The position numbers and the translations under genes were made by a program. Positions 5,334-5,768 of a stretch of 5,768 bases of DNA are shown here, piece after piece (position 1 is the stretch's first letter; each line of letters starts with the position of its first letter). Source of the stretch: Parcubacteria group bacterium Greene0416_79 (lineage in GTDB: Bacteria; Patescibacteriota; Minisyncoccia; Phycocordibacterales; UBA10002); contig VMES01000023.1 of assembly GCA_007375655.1 (NCBI GenBank), positions 1-5,768 on the forward strand, given 5' to 3'. The notes under the pieces are model-generated. The model was not told where the DNA came from and ran no database searches. It was given only the letters and a program-made list of their open reading frames with translations.

Positions 5334-5363
5334 CCATGTAAGTACGATCGTGCGTATGCGGCA
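5332..5363. repeat. Palindrome copy B over the PaaX/Cas2-like promoter (putative operator)
   Basis: This 32-bp stretch aligns without gaps to 4689-4720. The left half GTAAGTACGA (5338-5347) is intact; the right half TCGTGCGTAT (5348-5357) has three changes from a perfect palindrome. An 8-bp ACGATCGT core (5344-5351) remains. If the minus-strand transcript starts at 5321, the 20-bp core covers about -17 to -36, the -10/-35 spacer and -35 region, which is a classical repressor position. Self-repression by the encoded protein is inference. Confidence 0.65.
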
Positions 5364-5372
5364 ACCGAGGAG

Positions 5373-5450
5373 TTTGGCGGCCCATCCGCCCTCTCTCCCC
5401 CCGTTTTTCTCTCTCTTGCCGTGTAAATACGATCGTACTTACACGGCAAG
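5373..5450 (+). repeat. Composite repeat element, copy C: hairpin, pyrimidine tract, palindrome
   Basis: The architecture and orientation match copy A. A hairpin pairs GGCGG (5376-5380) with CCGCC (5386-5390). A pyrimidine tract follows, containing the same 18 bases TCTCCCCCCGTTTTTCTC (5394-5411). The palindrome at 5415-5450 is 36 bp, with arms CTTGCCGTGTAAATACGA and TCGTACTTACACGGCAAG and a single mismatch (5427 against 5438). It is the longest of the three palindromes. No T-run follows on either strand. It lies between the divergent PaaX/Cas2-like gene and the mreB start. Confidence 0.85.
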
Positions 5451-5554
5451 ATGAGAGCAGTTCGGCGATATGTGTAGCGTTATGGGATCGACGCCAGGCG
5501 CGCATGTCCAAAGTTTGCCTTTCCATAGGTTGTCTTCTTTAGCGCGCCGTTCCC

Positions 5555-5768
<214 letters not shown>

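Noticed and set aside
4571..5450. CRISPR array suggested by a Cas2-like domain next to repeats
   Set aside because: The tandem units are only 10 bp without spacers, the palindromes are three irregularly placed copies, and there is no cas1 or other cas gene. The Cas2 likeness is explained by the PaaX-type architecture.
4536..5454. Several open frames across the palindromes and pyrimidine tracts on both strands, including minus-strand frames sharing a KYDR...RKTGG-like start
   Set aside because: The similar peptides come from the repeated DNA itself. They differ by amino-acid-changing substitutions, lack known domains, and are low in complexity or overlap the well-supported PaaX-like gene.

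Overview
The window looks like part of a compact genome from the Candidate Phyla Radiation (Patescibacteria, most like Parcubacteria). The reasons are tightly packed housekeeping genes, a shortened DNA polymerase III delta'-like protein, a prolyl-tRNA synthetase of only 414 residues, and a 198-residue PaaX/Cas2-like protein of a type I recognise from these genomes. This placement rests on protein style, not on a search. The standard code fits: TAA, TAG and TGA are each used as a stop.

Layout. Positions 1-557 hold the C-terminal part of MreB. A delta'-like DNA polymerase III subunit (597-1301) follows closely. Next come frr (1350-1901), rseP (2016-3146) and proS (3185-4429). The order frr - rseP - proS matches the frr-uppS-cdsA-dxr-rasP-proS cluster known from Bacillus subtilis, with the isoprenoid and lipid genes missing. 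From 4430 to 5595 the character changes: a strong hairpin after proS, a 10-bp tandem array, long pyrimidine tracts and three related palindromes. Among them lies one AT-richer gene on the minus strand (4725-5321), with a winged-helix domain and a Cas2-like fold. A second mreB begins at 5596 and runs off the window.

How the parts work together. The plus-strand genes serve cell shape (MreB), replication (delta'), ribosome recycling (RRF), intramembrane proteolysis (RseP) and tRNA-Pro charging (ProRS). frr, proS and the PaaX-like gene each have a -10-like hexamer followed by exactly six bases and then ATG, so their mRNAs may be leaderless.

The least ordinary part is 4615-5450. Two copies of a composite element (small GC hairpin, pyrimidine tract, 32-36 bp palindrome) lie on either side of the PaaX/Cas2-like gene. 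A third, degraded palindrome covers that gene's own promoter. This suggests a self-regulated DNA-binding protein with dedicated palindromic sites, or a small gene-plus-palindrome unit that has spread as a repeat.
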